The translations under genes were made by a program, and so were the position numbers. A DNA stretch of 64,000 nt from Paractinoplanes aksuensis (GTDB lineage Bacteria > Actinomycetota > Actinomycetes > Mycobacteriales > Micromonosporaceae): positions 1 through 64,000 of the forward strand of contig NZ_JAMYJR010000054.1 of NCBI RefSeq assembly GCF_024137025.1, in the 5' to 3' direction. The notes under the pieces were generated by a model. It worked only from the letters and a program-made list of their open reading frames with translations, searched no databases and was not told the origin of the DNA. The stretch's first letter is position 1, and the number at the start of each line of letters is the position of its first letter. Shown piece after piece: positions 37,139 to 46,194 of the stretch.

Positions 37139-38896
37139 TCAGCCGATCGTTCGCCAAAGTGCTCGACGGGACTGTGGCTTACCGAGGAGTTCGATCCGGC
37201 CCTTCCCCCGAAGAGTCTGCAGCCCGTAGTGCACCTGATCCTTGTTCAAGCCGGTGGCCGCCTCGAGGTCGAGTCGCGAAAGTGGTCCATCAGCCAGAGC
37301 AGCCAAAATCCTCTTCTCGTTCCCGCTGAGGCGCGGGTTGCCCCGCGTCGCCTCGGGTGCCGGCCGCACTACCTGGTAGGCCGTCGAGCCTCGGGTGCCG
37401 GTTTGCTCGACGACACCGGCATCCACGAGCTCCTTAAGCTCGCGGGTTGCCGTCCGGCTGTCGAGCACACCCGTCGCGGCCCGGTAGCTGCTGTTGGTGA
37501 ACACGACGCCGTTCCGCATCATCGCCAGGGCTGTCATCTGAGAGCGCGACAACGGAGGTACCGGCAAGGAGGTCAGCCAGACCAGTGTCTCCTCGTCCAG
37601 CAGGGCATGGTTCGGGAACTCGACAGTGAACAGCGCTATGTCGTCGGTGAATCGGGGCGGCTCCATGCCCGCTTCGGTGAGCGCGACGAGCATCCGCGCG
37701 ATGCCGGTTCCGCGGTTCTCGCAGACCATGTGCCCGTCGCCGAACGGTGTGTCCTCGAGAATTTTGAGCAAGGCCTTGTTCCGAGACGAGGAACCCGTGT
37801 TCGCCCCGAGCGAGCCGACCTCCACCGGCCCGTACAGACCACCGGGATTGCGGATCACCAGTCGATCCGGGTACATCTCGACCTGCACCTGCGTCCCTCG
37901 CGCGAATTCGGAGTAGTCGCGGTGAACGAGGGCGTTGACCAAGGCCTCGCGAAGTACCTCTTCGGGGTACTCCCACTCGTCTACCCGGTAGATGCCCGAA
38001 ATGATGCTGCGCCGTCGCATGTTGCGCTTGAGCACGCGAATGCTCTCGGCCACGATCAGCGGAATCGGGCCGTCGATCGATCGATTCTCGATGAAGCGCT
38101 CACCGAAGCGGCCCGGCACTCCAGCCTCGGTGGTGGGGTACGCGACGATCGTGACGTCGAGTTGCGGCTGGAAGGTCTGTGGATAGATGCCGAAGACCAG
38201 CAATCCGGCCAGGGTCGGCACCACGTGCTCCTCATGCGTTGTCAGCACGTTGAGCATCATGAGCGCCCGCTGATCGTCGACACGCTGAAAGATGTCGCCC
38301 CTGGTCTCTCGGATTCTCCGTAGGAACGCGCTGATCAGCTCGGCATCCAGGTCTTCGAATCGCGCCTCCCGCACGGGGGAGACATCGCAACGCGGCTCCG
38401 TCCGGTTGGCCAGAAGGACGGCCACTTCGTAGTCGGTCAACTTCCGGTCGCCGTCAGCGACCCGGACTCTTGACCCGGCCCACGGGCCCAGCGCTCGCCG
38501 GTGACAAGGTCGCTGCTCGCGTGGCACCGGCGGCACCGTACAGCAGACGACTTGCTGGCCCTCGATCGAAAAGGTCTGGATCTCCGCCCGCACCGGAGGC
38601 TCCATCTCGGAGCAGACCGCCCCGATGTGCGACTCCATCGCCGCTGGATCGTCCACACCCGTCACCGCAAAATCGCTCTTCTCGTCGACTCCGAGAAGAA
38701 GGGTGCCGCCAGCGGCGTTGGAAAAGGCGCTGATCGACTCCCAGAGGGTCACCGGCATGCCGCCCTTGGACTTCTTCACTTCACAGGTGAAGTGGTCGGC
38801 GCCGTGGGCACGAAGCGCTTCGATCAGTTGTGACAGCTCGCCTGAATCCACCCGCGCCACCCTCTGTCGGATCCCAGTTCCCACAGAGATTGCCAC
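37139..38896 (-). CDS. AlbA_2 (Schlafen-type) ATP-binding transcriptional regulator
   Basis: This 585-aa protein has an N-terminal AlbA_2 domain (about residues 20-150: CEVKKSKGG, WESISAFSNAAGGTLLLGVDE). A HATPase_c_4-like region (about 280-430) contains REALVNALVHRDYSEF and ENRGTGIARMLVA. A C-terminal winged-helix pair follows (MTALAMMRNGVVFTNSSYR, NEKRILAALADGPLSRLDLEAATGL). Such proteins regulate transcription or take part in phage defence. The GTG start at 38896 lies inside a cluster of ACAGAG repeats. Base composition looks less GC-rich than its neighbours, consistent with acquisition. Confidence 0.87.
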   Translation of the reverse strand: MAISVGTGIRQRVARVDSGELSQLIEALRAHGADHFTCEVKKSKGGMPVTLWESISAFSNAAGGTLLLGVDEKSDFAVTGVDDPAAMESHIGAVCSEMEPPVRAEIQTFSIEGQQVVCCTVPPVPREQRPCHRRALGPWAGSRVRVADGDRKLTDYEVAVLLANRTEPRCDVSPVREARFEDLDAELISAFLRRIRETRGDIFQRVDDQRALMMLNVLTTHEEHVVPTLAGLLVFGIYPQTFQPQLDVTIVAYPTTEAGVPGRFGERFIENRSIDGPIPLIVAESIRVLKRNMRRRSIISGIYRVDEWEYPEEVLREALVNALVHRDYSEFARGTQVQVEMYPDRLVIRNPGGLYGPVEVGSLGANTGSSSRNKALLKILEDTPFGDGHMVCENRGTGIARMLVALTEAGMEPPRFTDDIALFTVEFPNHALLDEETLVWLTSLPVPPLSRSQMTALAMMRNGVVFTNSSYRAATGVLDSRTATRELKELVDAGVVEQTGTRGSTAYQVVRPAPEATRGNPRLSGNEKRILAALADGPLSRLDLEAATGLNKDQVHYGLQTLRGKGRIELLGKPQSRRALWRTIG

Positions 38897-38960
38897 AGAG
38901 CGCCGCTATTTCCAACAGAGGTTGGAGAAATTCCCACACAGAAATCTGAGAGAGAGCTGA
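38880..38960 (-). promoter_or_regulatory. ACAGAG repeat cluster upstream of the AlbA_2 gene
   Basis: CCACAGAG occurs at 38881-38888 and 38893-38900, with CAACAGAG at 38913-38920, CCCACACAG near 38933 and CTGAGAG repeats after it. The region spans the start codon and upstream DNA of the AlbA_2 gene, which carries its own winged-helix domains. Autoregulation is plausible. Confidence 0.5.
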
Positions 38961-39029
38961 GAGGGCCCGAGAGGGTCTCAGGGTTTTGCCGGATCCGGTC
39001 AGGTGCGTCGGTTTCCTAGGCTGACTGCC

Positions 39030-39944
39030 GTGACCATCATCGCGACACAGTCGCTCACGAAGACGTACGGCGGCGGGGTGACCGCTCTCAGCGAGCTCAC
39101 CGTCGACGTCGAAGCGGGCGTGATCGGGCTGGTCGGCGCCAATGGGGCCGGCAAGAGCACGTTTATCAAGATCATGCTGGGGTTGACGGCGCCCACCAGC
39201 GGCGACGTGCGGGTGTTCGGCCTCGACCCGGTGACCGAGACGGACCAGGTGCGGGCGCGGGTGGGCTACATGCCCGAGAACGACTGCCTGCCGCCGGACG
39301 TGTCGGCCGCCGAGTTCGTGACCCACCTGGGCCGGCTCAGCGGGCTGCCCAGGACGGCCGCGCGCGAGCGGGCCTCCGAGGCCCTGCGCCACGTCGGCCT
39401 CTACGAGGAGCGCTACCGCCAGATCGGCGGCTACTCGACCGGCATGAAACAGCGTGTGAAGCTCGCTCAGGCCCTGGTGCACGACCCCGACCTGCTGCTG
39501 CTGGACGAGCCGACCAACGGCCTCGACCCGGCCGGCCGCGACGCCATGCTCAACCTGGTGCACCGCATCGGCAACGAGTTCGGCATCTCCGTGGTCGTCT
39601 GCTCCCACCTGCTCGGCGAGGTCGAGCGGATCTGCGATTCGCTGATCGCGATCGAGGGCGGCCGCCTGCTGCGGGCCGACCGGATCTCGGCCATGACCGC
39701 TGCCTCCGACGTGCTGGCGGTCGAGGTCAGCGAGGGGACGGACGAGCTGGCCGAGGCGCTGGCCCAGCTCCAGCTCACGGTGAGCCGTGAGGGCCGGCTG
39801 CTGCTGGTGCCGCTGTCCGCGGAGTCCGACTACGACGCGGTCGTGCGGGCCGTGGCCGAGCTCGATCTGCCCCTGCACCGCCTCGACCAGCGACGCCACC
39901 GGGTGGCCGAGCTCTTCACCGCGAAGGAGAAGGCCGATGTCTGA
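39030..39944 (+). CDS. ABC exporter ATPase 1
   Basis: This 304-aa ABC ATPase has Walker A GANGAGKST (about residues 40-48), signature YSTGMKQRVKLAQAL, Walker B LLLLDEPTNGLDP and H-loop CSHLL. The C-terminal 90 residues form a CcmA/YtrB-type tail. GTG 39030 is chosen because TAGGCT lies 7 nt upstream and the earlier ATG lacks a ribosome-binding site. It heads a four-gene ATPase-permease-ATPase-permease operon, overlapping the next gene by 8 nt. Confidence 0.92.
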   Translation: MTIIATQSLTKTYGGGVTALSELTVDVEAGVIGLVGANGAGKSTFIKIMLGLTAPTSGDVRVFGLDPVTETDQVRARVGYMPENDCLPPDVSAAEFVTHLGRLSGLPRTAARERASEALRHVGLYEERYRQIGGYSTGMKQRVKLAQALVHDPDLLLLDEPTNGLDPAGRDAMLNLVHRIGNEFGISVVVCSHLLGEVERICDSLIAIEGGRLLRADRISAMTAASDVLAVEVSEGTDELAEALAQLQLTVSREGRLLLVPLSAESDYDAVVRAVAELDLPLHRLDQRRHRVAELFTAKEKADV

Positions 39945-40800
39945 CGCCGGCGTCATCCATGACATCGGATACCAGCGGTACGAGGGGCCCCGGCTGGGGC
40001 GCACCGCGGTGTTCGGCGCGATCTACCAGCACGGTCTGCGGGCCTCGTTCGGGCTGGGCCGCTCGGCCAAGGCCAAGATCTTCCCGTGGCTGGTGGCGGG
40101 CATCGTCCTGCTGGTCGCGGTGATCAACGCCGCGGTCAAGGCCCAGGCCAACATCGTACTGTTCGACTACTTCTCGTTCGACGACACGATGAGCTGGCTG
40201 GTGATCTTCTTCGTCGCCATCGTGGCGCCGGAACTGGTCTCGCGGGACATGCGCTCGGGTGTCCTGCCGCTGTACTTCAGCCGGCCGTTGCGCGCCTTCG
40301 ACTACATCGGGGCCAAGTTCGCCGCGCTGGCCACGGCGGTGTTTCTGCTGCTCGGCGTGCCGCAGCTGATCATGTTCCTGGGCGGGGCGTTCACCACCAA
40401 GAAGGGCGCCTCGGGGGTCTGGAACGAGTTCCTCGACCTGCTCCCCGGCTGGGGTTACAGCGTGCTCTGGGCGGTGTTGTTCGCGTCGATCAGTCTGCTG
40501 GTCGCCTCGATCACCGGCAAGCGCGCGTTCGCGGCGGGCGGCATCGTGGCCGTCTTCCTGATGACCACGCCGGTCGTCGGCGTGCTGAGCATCCTGCCGT
40601 CGTCCACCTCCCAGCACCTGGCCGGCCTGGCCAGCCCGATGTCGCTACTGGCCGGCGTGCAGGGGTGGCTGCGCGGCCAGAACAGCATGGACCTCGACAT
40701 CGGCGACTTCGGCGTGATCTACGGGATCGAGCTGTTCTGCCTGGTCGCCGCGGCCATGCTGCTGTTGCTGGCCCGCTACCGGAAGGTGGCTTCGCTGTGA
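39937..40800 (+). CDS. ABC-2 type permease 1
   Basis: This 287-aa integral membrane protein has about six transmembrane helices. The cytoplasmic N-terminus reads DIGYQRYEGPRLGR, a motif seen in ABC-2-type permeases of actinobacteria, and LVSRDMRSGVLPLYFSRPL is the elbow-like loop. AAGGAGAAGG precedes the ATG. It probably pairs with the ATPase just upstream. Substrate is unknown. Confidence 0.9.
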   Translation: MSDAGVIHDIGYQRYEGPRLGRTAVFGAIYQHGLRASFGLGRSAKAKIFPWLVAGIVLLVAVINAAVKAQANIVLFDYFSFDDTMSWLVIFFVAIVAPELVSRDMRSGVLPLYFSRPLRAFDYIGAKFAALATAVFLLLGVPQLIMFLGGAFTTKKGASGVWNEFLDLLPGWGYSVLWAVLFASISLLVASITGKRAFAAGGIVAVFLMTTPVVGVLSILPSSTSQHLAGLASPMSLLAGVQGWLRGQNSMDLDIGDFGVIYGIELFCLVAAAMLLLLARYRKVASL

Positions 40801-41708
40801 GCGTCGTCCAACTCGAGAACGTCTCCCGCTGGTACGGCAACGTCGTCGCCGTCAACGACATCAGCATGACCCTGCAGCCGGGCGTGACCGGCCTGCTCGG
40901 CCCGAACGGCGCCGGCAAGACCACGGTGCTGCACATGATGGCCGGCTTCCTGGCCCCGTCCAAGGGCACGGTCACCATCGACAACGCGCCGACCTGGCGC
41001 AACCCGGGCATCTATCGCAGTCTGGGCCTGGTCGCCGAACGCGAGGCGGTGCACGGCTTCCTCACCGCGAAAGAGTTCGTGCTGGCCTGCGCCAAGATGC
41101 AGAAGCTGCCCGACCCGGCCGCCGCCACGAAGCGGGCCCTCGAGCTGGTCGAGATGACCAGCGCGCAGGACAGGCGGATCGACACCTTCAGCAAGGGCAT
41201 GCGCCAGCGCACCCGGGTCGCCGCCTCGCTGGTCCACGAGCCGCAGGTGCTGCTGCTCGACGAGCCGTTCAACGGCATGGACCCGCGACAGCGCGTGCAC
41301 ATGATGGAGCTGCTGCACCGCCTCGGCGACGAGGGCCACACGATCCTGTTCAGCTCGCACATCCTCGAAGAGGTCGAGCAGCTGTCCGGTCTGGTCCAGG
41401 TGATCGTGGCCGGTCGGCTGGCCGCCTCGGGCGACTACCGGCGCATTCGGCGGCTGATGACCAACCGGCCGCACGTGTTCGCCGTGCAGAGCTCGGACGA
41501 CCGCCGGCTCGCGGTCGCGCTGATCGGCGAGAAGTCGGTGAGCGGCATCGAGGTCGAGGCCGACGGATTGACCGTACGCGCGTCCGACTACGGCAGTTTC
41601 ACCCGTGTGCTGCCGCGCATCGCCCTCGGCGAGGGCATCCGGCTGCGCAAGCTGCTGCCGTCCGACGAGTCCCTGGAGAGCGTCTTCTCCTACCTGCTGG
41701 AGGCATGA
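40797..41708 (+). CDS. ABC exporter ATPase 2
   Basis: This 303-aa ABC ATPase has Walker A GPNGAGKTT, signature FSKGMRQRTRVAASL, Walker B LLLLDEPFNGMDP and H-loop SSHIL. Like the first ATPase it carries a C-terminal regulatory extension (about residues 215-303). The GTG start overlaps the first permease stop (GTGA). The FNGMDP variant of NGLDP distinguishes it from ATPase 1. Confidence 0.92.
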   Translation: MSVVQLENVSRWYGNVVAVNDISMTLQPGVTGLLGPNGAGKTTVLHMMAGFLAPSKGTVTIDNAPTWRNPGIYRSLGLVAEREAVHGFLTAKEFVLACAKMQKLPDPAAATKRALELVEMTSAQDRRIDTFSKGMRQRTRVAASLVHEPQVLLLDEPFNGMDPRQRVHMMELLHRLGDEGHTILFSSHILEEVEQLSGLVQVIVAGRLAASGDYRRIRRLMTNRPHVFAVQSSDDRRLAVALIGEKSVSGIEVEADGLTVRASDYGSFTRVLPRIALGEGIRLRKLLPSDESLESVFSYLLEA

Positions 41709-42418
41709 TGTCCACGGTCGCCTACATCACCGCGCGTGGCCTGTTCGGCCGCCGGCGGGTGCTCCTGCTGCTGCCGCTGCCGTTGCTGCTGATCGGCCTG
41801 GCCGCGATCTGCAAGGCGTACGACGTCAGTCCCGACCAGTGGGGCCAGCCGGTCGTCGTCGGGCTCGGCCTGGCCGTCGTGCTGCCGGTCATCTCGCTGA
41901 TCGTCGGCACCGGCGTGCTCGGCTCCGAGGTCGACGACGGCACGATCGTGCACATCCTGACCAAGCCGCTGGCCCGCCGCGACATCATCCTGGCCAAACT
42001 GCTGGTGGCGGCCGGGGTCAGCGCGGTCACGGCCGCGGTGCCGCTGTTCATCGTCGGGGCCCTGGCCAATTCCGTACGCTTCGGCCTGGCCCTCGTGGTC
42101 GGCGCGGTGGCCGGCGCCATCGCCTACTCGGCCCTGTTCCTGCTGCTGAGCCTGGTCTCCCGGCGCCCGGTGCTGCTCGGGCTGGCGTACATCCTGGTCT
42201 GGGAGGGTCTGCTGGGCCGGTTCGTCAGCGGCACCCGGGTGCTCTCGATCGAGCAGTACGTCATCACGATCGCCGACAAGATCGCGCCGACCGGCATGCT
42301 CGACGGCAAGGTCTCGGTGCCGGTCGCCGTGGTCATGAGCGTGCTCTTCGCCCTCGGCGGGACGATCTACGCGATCAACCGGCTGGGCTCGTTCAGCGTG
42401 GCCGGGGAAACCAGCTGA
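41705..42418 (+). CDS. ABC-2 type permease 2
   Basis: This 237-aa protein has about six transmembrane helices, with the EVDDGTIVHILTKPLARRDIILAKLL coupling loop typical of NosY/ABC-2 permeases. The start (ATGATG) overlaps the ATPase 2 stop. It pairs with ATPase 2, so the operon encodes two half-exporters or one heteromeric pump. Confidence 0.9.
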   Translation: MMSTVAYITARGLFGRRRVLLLLPLPLLLIGLAAICKAYDVSPDQWGQPVVVGLGLAVVLPVISLIVGTGVLGSEVDDGTIVHILTKPLARRDIILAKLLVAAGVSAVTAAVPLFIVGALANSVRFGLALVVGAVAGAIAYSALFLLLSLVSRRPVLLGLAYILVWEGLLGRFVSGTRVLSIEQYVITIADKIAPTGMLDGKVSVPVAVVMSVLFALGGTIYAINRLGSFSVAGETS

Positions 42419-42484
42419 CGGGCCCAGTCACTTCTGGCCGATCGGCCTGCTGCGGACAGTGACCGGGGTGGCTTGGATCACTTC

Positions 42485-43048
42485 ATGACGCAGCCCGCGC
42501 AGGCCCCGATCGACGAAACGCCGGTCCCCGCACGGCCCAGTCGATGGCCGTGGGTGGCCGGCGTTCTTGTCGTCCTGCTGGCCGGGGCGGGGGTCTACTG
42601 GTTCGTGCTGCGCGACGACGCCGGCGTCCCGCAGACCGTGACGACCTCGGGCGGCCAGCTCAACCAGGCGGTCGAGGACGGCGAGTTCGTCTTCACCGTC
42701 TCGGCCGTGCGCTGCGGCCTGCCCCGGGTCGGCGACGAGTTCGTCGACCTCGAGCCGCAGGGCTCCTACTGCCTGGTCGACGTACTGGTGAAGAACGGCG
42801 GGACGACGCCCGAGTACTTCGACAGCACGTCCCAGAAGGCGTACGACGCGGCGGGGGCCGAGTTCGGCACGGACATGCAGGCCGAGGTCTTCGTCAACAC
42901 CGACGCCCAGAACTTCCTCGATCAGATCAATCCGGGCCGCCAGGTCAAGGGAACGCTGGTCTTCGACGTGCCGGCGACGACCAGTCTCGTGTCGGTGGTG
43001 CTGCACGAGTCGTTCTCCTCGCCCGGCGCCCGGATCGCGGTGCGCTAG
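42485..43048 (+). CDS. DUF4352-type anchored extracytoplasmic protein
   Basis: This 187-aa protein has a short cytoplasmic N-terminus (Pro-rich), one transmembrane helix (about residues 25-45) and an Ig-like DUF4352/telokin-like domain (FVFTVSAVRCG... YCLVDVLVKNGG... KGTLVFDVPATTS). It is probably a surface-exposed binding domain. ATG 42485 is used over TTG 42473. It follows the ABC operon by 66 bp and its TAG stop is shared, on the opposite strand, with the next gene. Confidence 0.82.
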   Translation: MTQPAQAPIDETPVPARPSRWPWVAGVLVVLLAGAGVYWFVLRDDAGVPQTVTTSGGQLNQAVEDGEFVFTVSAVRCGLPRVGDEFVDLEPQGSYCLVDVLVKNGGTTPEYFDSTSQKAYDAAGAEFGTDMQAEVFVNTDAQNFLDQINPGRQVKGTLVFDVPATTSLVSVVLHESFSSPGARIAVR

Positions 43049-44445
43049 CGCCGCGGCGTGACCGCCACCTGGAAGATGGGCAGCCGGCCGAGCTGGCGGT
43101 AGGCGTGCAGGGCGGCCGGCGTGCTGTCGACCGACGAGTCCTGCCCCTTCTGGTTGCTCGGCGTCTCGAACTGCACCATCGCCTTGATCCGCGGGAACTG
43201 CCGGATGTCGGTGCCCAGCCGGCGGTAGAACTCGGCCTTGTACCTCGGGTTGCGCTTGGACGACCAGACGCCCCACTCGGCCAGCATCAACGGCTTGCGC
43301 GGGTGCCGGGCGGTGGCCCAGTTGTAGAAGCCGGGCCAGGCCCGCTTGCCCTCGAGCCGCCGGTTGAAGACCTCGGAGAACCGGCCGTGGCCGTACCCGG
43401 GGTCGCTGTAGGCGTACGTGTCGAGGCCGATCCAGTCGACCACGTCGTCGCCCGGGTACATCTGGGTGAACCAGCTCTTCTGGGCGTGCGGCACGTAGGT
43501 CATGTGCACCAGCACGCTCACCACGTTGTCGGCGCCCTTGGCCCGCAGCCGCTTGATGACGTGCCGGTACATGGCGGCGTAGTCGCGCGCGGTGTAGCCG
43601 GAGCCGGCCTTCTCGCGGACGTCGTTCTCACCCTCGTGGTGGACGGCGAAGAAGAACTGCTCGGGGAAGTTCTTCTTGATGTGCACGGCCAGCCGGTCGA
43701 TGAAGGCGTCGGTCCGCCGGTCGCCGCGGGCGATCTTGGCCCACGAGGCCGACTCGGGCTTCCAGTTGAGGAACAGGATGCGCCGCTGACCGGGCTGGTG
43801 CGCGATCTTGATCTCTTGCTCGGTCGGGAAGAGCTGACGCGTGCCGCCGTGGTACGCGTGGTAGATCGCCTGGTGCCGGCCGGTCTTGCGCTCGAACCGG
43901 GCCAGGGCCGAGGCGCCACGGCTCTCGGTGTGCGCGCCCGGGGCCACTCCCCACAGGATGCCGCAGGTGGGCACCAGGTTGTGGCCGGTGTGGCACCGCC
44001 CGCCCCGGTGCGGCGGCGCGACCGCCAGGTCAGGCAATTGGGCGACCGGCGCCCGGCGGGCCAGGGCCGCCGGATCGTTCGGCCCGGCCGAGGTCGCCGT
44101 GGGCGGCAACGCGACCCCGCCGGCCCGCGCAGCGGCCGCCGCCGACGACGCTGCGGCCGAGGCCGAGGTCGCTGCGGACGACGCCGACGAGCCGGGCGCC
44201 GCGGAGGAGCCGGCCGCCGAGGGCGGCTGCCCCGGGGCGAGGGCGCCGGGGACACCGGGCTGCTCGGCCGCCGGCGTCAGGAAGGGCAGAGAGACAGTCG
44301 GGTCGCCGGATGTATCGACCGGCTGAGCGATCTGACTCACGCCGCCGGTCCAGGCCCAGGCGAGCGTGGCGGCGACAAAAAGGGCGAGGGCCGTGGGGAC
44401 GGCCGCCAGGGAAACTAGCCGGTTACGGCGGGGACGACGACTCAC
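43045..44445 (-). CDS. GH26-like secreted glycoside hydrolase with Ala/Ser-rich stalk
   Basis: This 466-aa protein has a signal-anchor (about residues 10-30) and a low-complexity Ala/Ser/Pro stalk (about 45-125). The catalytic GH26-like domain has Glu271 in VHHEGEND as probable acid/base and Glu390 in LAEWGV as nucleophile. GH26 enzymes cut beta-mannans and related glycans. Placed at the edge of the polysaccharide locus and divergent from the APS-kinase gene, it may process or release the polymer. Start GTG 44445 lies 10 nt from a palindrome. Confidence 0.78.
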   Translation of the reverse strand: MSRRPRRNRLVSLAAVPTALALFVAATLAWAWTGGVSQIAQPVDTSGDPTVSLPFLTPAAEQPGVPGALAPGQPPSAAGSSAAPGSSASSAATSASAAASSAAAAARAGGVALPPTATSAGPNDPAALARRAPVAQLPDLAVAPPHRGGRCHTGHNLVPTCGILWGVAPGAHTESRGASALARFERKTGRHQAIYHAYHGGTRQLFPTEQEIKIAHQPGQRRILFLNWKPESASWAKIARGDRRTDAFIDRLAVHIKKNFPEQFFFAVHHEGENDVREKAGSGYTARDYAAMYRHVIKRLRAKGADNVVSVLVHMTYVPHAQKSWFTQMYPGDDVVDWIGLDTYAYSDPGYGHGRFSEVFNRRLEGKRAWPGFYNWATARHPRKPLMLAEWGVWSSKRNPRYKAEFYRRLGTDIRQFPRIKAMVQFETPSNQKGQDSSVDSTPAALHAYRQLGRLPIFQVAVTPRR

Positions 44446-44454
44446 GATCAGCCA

Positions 44455-44486
44455 GTATTGTGACAAAGGTCCGTTTTGTCTAATAC
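44455..44486. promoter_or_regulatory. imperfect palindrome in divergent GH26/APS-kinase promoter
   Basis: GTATT-GT-GACAAA (44455-44467) faces TTTGTC-T-AATAC (44475-44486) across a 7-nt centre. It lies 10 bp upstream of the GH26-like GTG and 90 bp upstream of the APS-kinase gene, so one regulator could act on both. It is AT-rich in a very GC-rich setting. Confidence 0.6.
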
Positions 44487-44575
44487 CTGATGGGAATTGG
44501 CGAGGGAGACCCGTCTCGACCACGATCAGCGGGGCTGAGAAACTGTCCCCTAATCGGCCGCAGGGGGATACGGAA

Positions 44576-46096
44576 GTGAATGGTTCGGTGCTGCCCGAGG
44601 ACGTGCTGCGCGACGCTCCGTCGTACACCCCGCACCCGCATGAGCTGGCGGATCTGGAACTCCTGCTCTCCGGCGCCTACGCGCCGCTGACCGGATTCCT
44701 GGGCCGCGACGATCTGCATGCGCTGCGGCGACGGGGACGACTCGCCGACGGCACTCCGTGGCCGGTCGCGGTCACCTTGGAGATTCCCGACGACATCGCC
44801 ACGCGGCTGGTCCTGGCGGACCCGCTGCACCGCACGATCATCCTGACCGACCCCGAGGGCGCGCCGGTGGCCGCGCTCGAGGTCACCGACGCCTGGCCCA
44901 CGGCCGAGCGCCGCTACGGCGTGGGCGGCACGGTGCGCCGGATGGGCGACGGCGGGCACGGCCCGTTCCAGCGCCTTCGCCGTACGCCCGAAGAGGTCCG
45001 GGCCCTGCTGCCCCCGGGCCGGGTGCTCGGGGTGATCGCCGACCGCCCGCTGCACCGCCCGCAGCTGGCCCAGATCGCGCACGCGGCCCGCACCCTGGGC
45101 GCCCACCTGCTGATCATGATTCCGGTCAGCGGTCCCGGCCCCGACGGCCTGCCGCCCGAGGCGCTGGTGCGGGCGGTCTTCGCGGCCCGCGACCGGATGC
45201 CCCCGGCCACGATCGTCGCCGTCCCGCTGCTGACCCGGGGCGACGAGATGCGCGACGCCCTGCTGCGGGCCCGGGTCGCCGGCTCCTACGGCGTCACCCA
45301 CGTGCTGTCCACGGGCGACATGCTGTCGGGCGGGAACGTCCGCGTGCTCGTGCCGCGCGATCTCGCGTACGACAACCGTGACGGTCAGTGGCGCGGGCGC
45401 GACGACATCCCGCACCGCAACCGCCGCCTGGCCATGACCCCGGCCGAGATCGACGACCTGCTCGACCGCGGCTTCCCGCTGCCCGAGTGGCACACTCCCC
45501 CGGCCGTGGCCAAAGAGCTGGTCCGGGCCCGACCGCCGCGCCGCCACCGCGGCCTGGTCGTCTTCTTCACCGGCTTCTCGGGCTCGGGCAAGTCGACGAT
45601 CGCCCGCGGGCTGGCCGACTCCCTGCGCGAGTCCGGCGAGCGCACGATCACGCTGCTCGACGGCGACGTGGTGCGGCGCGAGCTCTCGGCCGGGCTCGGC
45701 TTCAGCAAGGCCGACCGGGACGCCAACGTCCGCCGGATCGGCTGGGTCGCGGCCGAGGTCGGCCGGCACCGGGGCATGGCCGTGGCCTGCCCGATCGCCC
45801 CCTACGAGAGCGCCCGGGCGGCCGTCCGGGCCATGGCCGTCGAGGCCGGGGCCGGCTTCGTGCTGGTGCACGTCAACACGCCGCTCGAGGTGTGCGAGCA
45901 GCGCGACCGCAAGGGCCTCTACGCCCGCGCCCGGGCCGGTCAGCTGCGCGGCATGACCGGCATCGACGACCCGTACGAGGAGCCGGCCGACGCCGAACTG
46001 GCCATCGACACCACGACCATCACGGTGCCCGAGGCCATCGAAATCGTCGTCGCCTATCTGATCGAGCACGGATGGGTGGAGCCGAAAATGCAGTAA
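44576..46096 (+). CDS. cysC: fusion of degenerate ATP-sulfurylase domain and APS kinase
   Basis: This 506-aa protein has an N-terminal PUA-like/ATP-sulfurylase-fold region (residues 1-310) and a C-terminal APS kinase (about 325-506). The kinase is intact: P-loop GFSGSGKST with Lys339, LLDGDVVRRELS, LGFSKADRDANVRR and KGLYARARAGQLRGMTG. The sulfurylase part has lost key motifs: RNPxHxxH reads RPLHRPQ (157-163) and GRDHAG reads STGDML (245-250). It should make PAPS from APS. GGGGGA precedes GTG 44576. Confidence 0.88.
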   Translation: MNGSVLPEDVLRDAPSYTPHPHELADLELLLSGAYAPLTGFLGRDDLHALRRRGRLADGTPWPVAVTLEIPDDIATRLVLADPLHRTIILTDPEGAPVAALEVTDAWPTAERRYGVGGTVRRMGDGGHGPFQRLRRTPEEVRALLPPGRVLGVIADRPLHRPQLAQIAHAARTLGAHLLIMIPVSGPGPDGLPPEALVRAVFAARDRMPPATIVAVPLLTRGDEMRDALLRARVAGSYGVTHVLSTGDMLSGGNVRVLVPRDLAYDNRDGQWRGRDDIPHRNRRLAMTPAEIDDLLDRGFPLPEWHTPPAVAKELVRARPPRRHRGLVVFFTGFSGSGKSTIARGLADSLRESGERTITLLDGDVVRRELSAGLGFSKADRDANVRRIGWVAAEVGRHRGMAVACPIAPYESARAAVRAMAVEAGAGFVLVHVNTPLEVCEQRDRKGLYARARAGQLRGMTGIDDPYEEPADAELAIDTTTITVPEAIEIVVAYLIEHGWVEPKMQ

Positions 46097-46194
46097 GCCA
46101 TCACGTCGGCGGGAGTGAGCCGTTTACCCCCTCGGGGGCGAAACGCCCGATAAGAAGCACGTTCTCACTCCACCCCCGAAAGGGCCGCCAACCG

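Noticed and set aside
42473..42484. Earlier TTG start of the DUF4352 gene
   Set aside because: No ribosome-binding site; ATG 42485 is the better start.
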